Below the pieces are notes generated by a model that ran no database searches, was not told where the DNA came from, and saw only the letters and a program-made list of their open reading frames with translations. From the NCBI GenBank assembly GCA_000469685.2, contig LS997564.1, positions 43,308,240-43,372,239 on the forward strand: DNA of 64,000 nucleotides, in the 5' to 3' direction. This document shows positions 61,680 through 64,000 of the stretch, in pieces. A program made the position numbers and the translations under genes. The number at the start of each line of letters is the position of its first letter. Within the stretch, counting starts at the first letter, position 1. The stretch comes from Haemonchus contortus. Lineage: Eukaryota > Nematoda > Chromadorea > Rhabditida > Trichostrongylidae.

Positions 61680-62470
61680 GCATACTTATTGCCGAATTTT
61701 TCGCGCCTTCTTTTCTCGGTGCTAAGTGGGTTGGGGGGGACCACGCGGCGCGGCAGGCGGCGCGGCACCCTGCCAGAACGGTGTTTAGGGATGTTTCATA
61801 GTTTTTTATGTTGTAACTGTGCATTTTTCACCTAATTTTAAGAAAGGGGGGGGGGCTCCAGGGTGGGTGAGCCAATTGGACGTCCAACTTTTATCTCATC
61901 TCAGCTTTTTACACGAGACAACCACCTCACCCACCCCCGGAGCCCCTCCCCTTATTAAAAAATAGGTTTTATCGGCTCAGAAGAAGTGTATCCATATTAT
62001 GCAAGCATATTCTTTGTTCTGAATCACGAAACACTTCAGTACAACCTTACCATTCCTTCCCAGACTCAGGCCCACCACTGTCTTGCTGGAGAGCGCAGGG
62101 TGCCGCGCCGCAGCCGCGCCGCGTGGTCCCCCCCAACCCACTTAGCACCCTTTTCTCTTGTTACAATTAACCGTGGAGAACGTCCGTTGCGCGTGTCCGT
62201 CGAAAGTAGGTCACCCCGCCCACTTCGCGCGCAGCGCACCACACTGAGGTCTCGAAATGACATTACAGTACCACCAAGTGTCAATGGAGCGTATGATTTG
62301 CGTTTGTCTATGATATCTTCTCTTTGAACTGACTGCCATGGACCAAGCGCAAAGGGTATGCCCCATTGACAACTGCGACGTCTGTCAAGTATCGCGGACC
62401 GACTCGTCGCGTGCGATGGCTGCGGCGTGACCTAGTTTCGACGGACACGCGCAACGAAGCGCACCCTTTG
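61680..62470. repeat. GC-rich nested foldback region
   Basis: Two foldback structures in a row. First, 61715-61780 (GGTGCTAAGTGGGTTGGGGG, CCACGCGGCGCGGC) is inverted at 62090-62150, with an inner pair GGCTCCAGGGTGGGTGAG / CTCACCCACCCCCGGAGCC. Second, 62170-62300 (GTTGCGCGTGTCCGTCGAAA, GTCAATGGAGCGTATG) is inverted at 62340-62455. ORFs here read the arms and are not genes. Confidence 0.75.
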
Positions 62471-62556
62471 ACCGTTGAGTTCGGGATTTTATAGAAAAAA
62501 TCTTCTCGCTTACTTTGACACAAATGCATCTAGAAAATCATCTTAATGTTCTCCAC

Positions 62557-62880
<324 letters not shown>

Positions 62881-63605
62881 TGCTACATACATACTGTTCC
62901 GAAAAAAGTTGGAAGGTGGCAGCCTTTTCACGACCTCAACAAACTTTTTGGCGATGAAACAATAGGCCAAAGCAAGTGGAATCTGTTCATGAATCCGCCA
63001 TATTTAACGACAGAAACTCCTATGGATCACCACTTCGTTTGAAAATAGGCTAAATGAAGCTTACGACGAATCGGATGACTTAGTGGCTGGTGTTAGAGCG
63101 TAGATCGTCTTCAACAATCGAGACCTCTTCGCCTGTGGAATCCGACTGCCTAGCAAATAGTAAGCAATGCTTCACGTAGACGGCGGATACGTTCCGGAGT
63201 AAATGTTTGGACATGTTTTTGTTAGACATTTTCATCGTTTTTCCAAGTAAAATTTCAAAAAATTCGCAATAATTATGCATCAACCTAGTATATTCACTTC
63301 AGTGGGAAGTTATCCAAGCAAGTAGAAGCAGCCAATCGACTCACATCAGTAACGTTAGTCACGCAAATCACTCCATGAACAACCCATTCAAACACCTGCG
63401 AGTGTTACTGTATTCAAGACGTGCATAGCACATTATGTAGGTAGGATGACCGCAATAATCATTTTTACAAAGATATGCAGAAAGAATAGAAACCGTCACA
63501 ATTCAAAACGACATAACAGAATCTTCAAAAAAATACTCACCTGAGCGAGATGTAGGTCAGTAACAAAAGAAAAAAAGGAAAAGTATAAATGATAAAGTTT
63601 TTGGC
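62881..63605. other. Intergenic, no gene seen
   Basis: A 67-codon minus-strand ORF at 63080-63283 has no recognisable features. No splice-consistent coding was found. Confidence 0.4.
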
Positions 63606-63884
63606 GTTAATCAATCTCGCCTGAGGGATGCGCCCCCGCACTCGACTTCCATTCAATTCAGAATCGTAGTGGCGTAATAAGTGCGTATGCGGCCTATACA
63701 ATGACTTGCGGTGGCCAGCCGATGTACAAGTCCGTGCTTTTATATTCCAAACGACCGGCTACCAATTCACCGACCCCGGAGGGATGGAAGGCTTGGTTGG
63801 CCTAGGCGGGCATTGATCCGGGATGCGAACACCTGACGTGCGTGTGAGTCAGTGCACCACTTGCCACTACATCACCTCCGCCTT
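63606..63884 (-). repeat. tRNA-derived SINE, full-length copy
   Basis: Minus strand: head GGAGGTGATGTAGTGGCAAG and B-box-like CAGGTGTTCGCATCCCG, then body and tail in the same order as 44660-44946 (TTGTACATCGGCTGGCCACC, CATACGCACTTATTACGCC, CCCTCAGGCGAGATTGATTA). Confidence 0.75.
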
Positions 63885-64000
63885 AAAGAAAAAAGGAAAA
63901 AAGCACAAATCATTGTGGAGATCCCTTCATGTTCAATTGACACTCGAATTTTCCTCCGTGTGGCAACTAATCGTACAATACGTAAAGAAGATGACACAGA
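63885..64000. other. Window end, no gene seen
   Basis: Short non-coding remainder. Confidence 0.4.

Overview
This is nuclear DNA from a nematode, most likely a clade V strongylid of the hookworm group. I infer this from the compact U-rich introns ending in TTTCAG, two genes whose translated exons read as worm-like SLC36 and VPS41 proteins, hookworm-type RTE retrotransposon fragments, Tc1/mariner elements and a very high load of Helitrons and microsatellites. Nothing in it looks bacterial or viral. The species is not determined.

Layout. 1-480 is a pure TGTA microsatellite running off the left edge. 1544-7632 (+) is a 13-exon SLC36-type amino acid transporter with all splice phases consistent; one intron carries a Helitron pair. 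7944-32185 is gene-poor: Helitron copies, RTE fragments on the minus strand, tRNA-derived sequences, one doubtful small gene (23614-25303) and a 6.2-kb ACAT array (10829-17040). 33070-37678 (+) is a SWIM zinc-finger/MULE-type transposase gene, killed by a foldback element and by a mariner inserted in coding exons. 38821-59653 (-) is vps-41, the HOPS-complex subunit, spread over 21 kb because its introns hold Helitrons, a 2-kb foldback element, a SINE and a mariner-Helitron-mariner nest. 60372-61500 (-) holds exons of an unrecognised gene. 61680-64000 holds foldback, Helitron and SINE repeats.

The strongest theme is one Helitron family, called HelA here. Its 5' end is TCCTACTATATATAA, followed by a short microsatellite, then minisatellite units with a CCGCCC/GGGCGG inverted motif, then a conserved 3' block ending in a GCCCGGC hairpin and CTGG. 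About ten copies or fragments are present. A second, shorter family (HelB) ends in a CACGC/GCGTG hairpin and CTRG. One large element has a HelA-type 5' end and a HelB-type 3' end and sits in a mariner at an exact A|T target. The 6.2-kb array directly abuts a truncated HelA copy, suggesting that it grew from the element's own microsatellite.

The SLC36 and VPS41 genes act separately: one moves amino acids across a membrane, the other tethers late endosomes to lysosomes. I see no operon or gene cluster linking them. Family assignments rest on recalled motifs and splice-frame consistency, not on searches.
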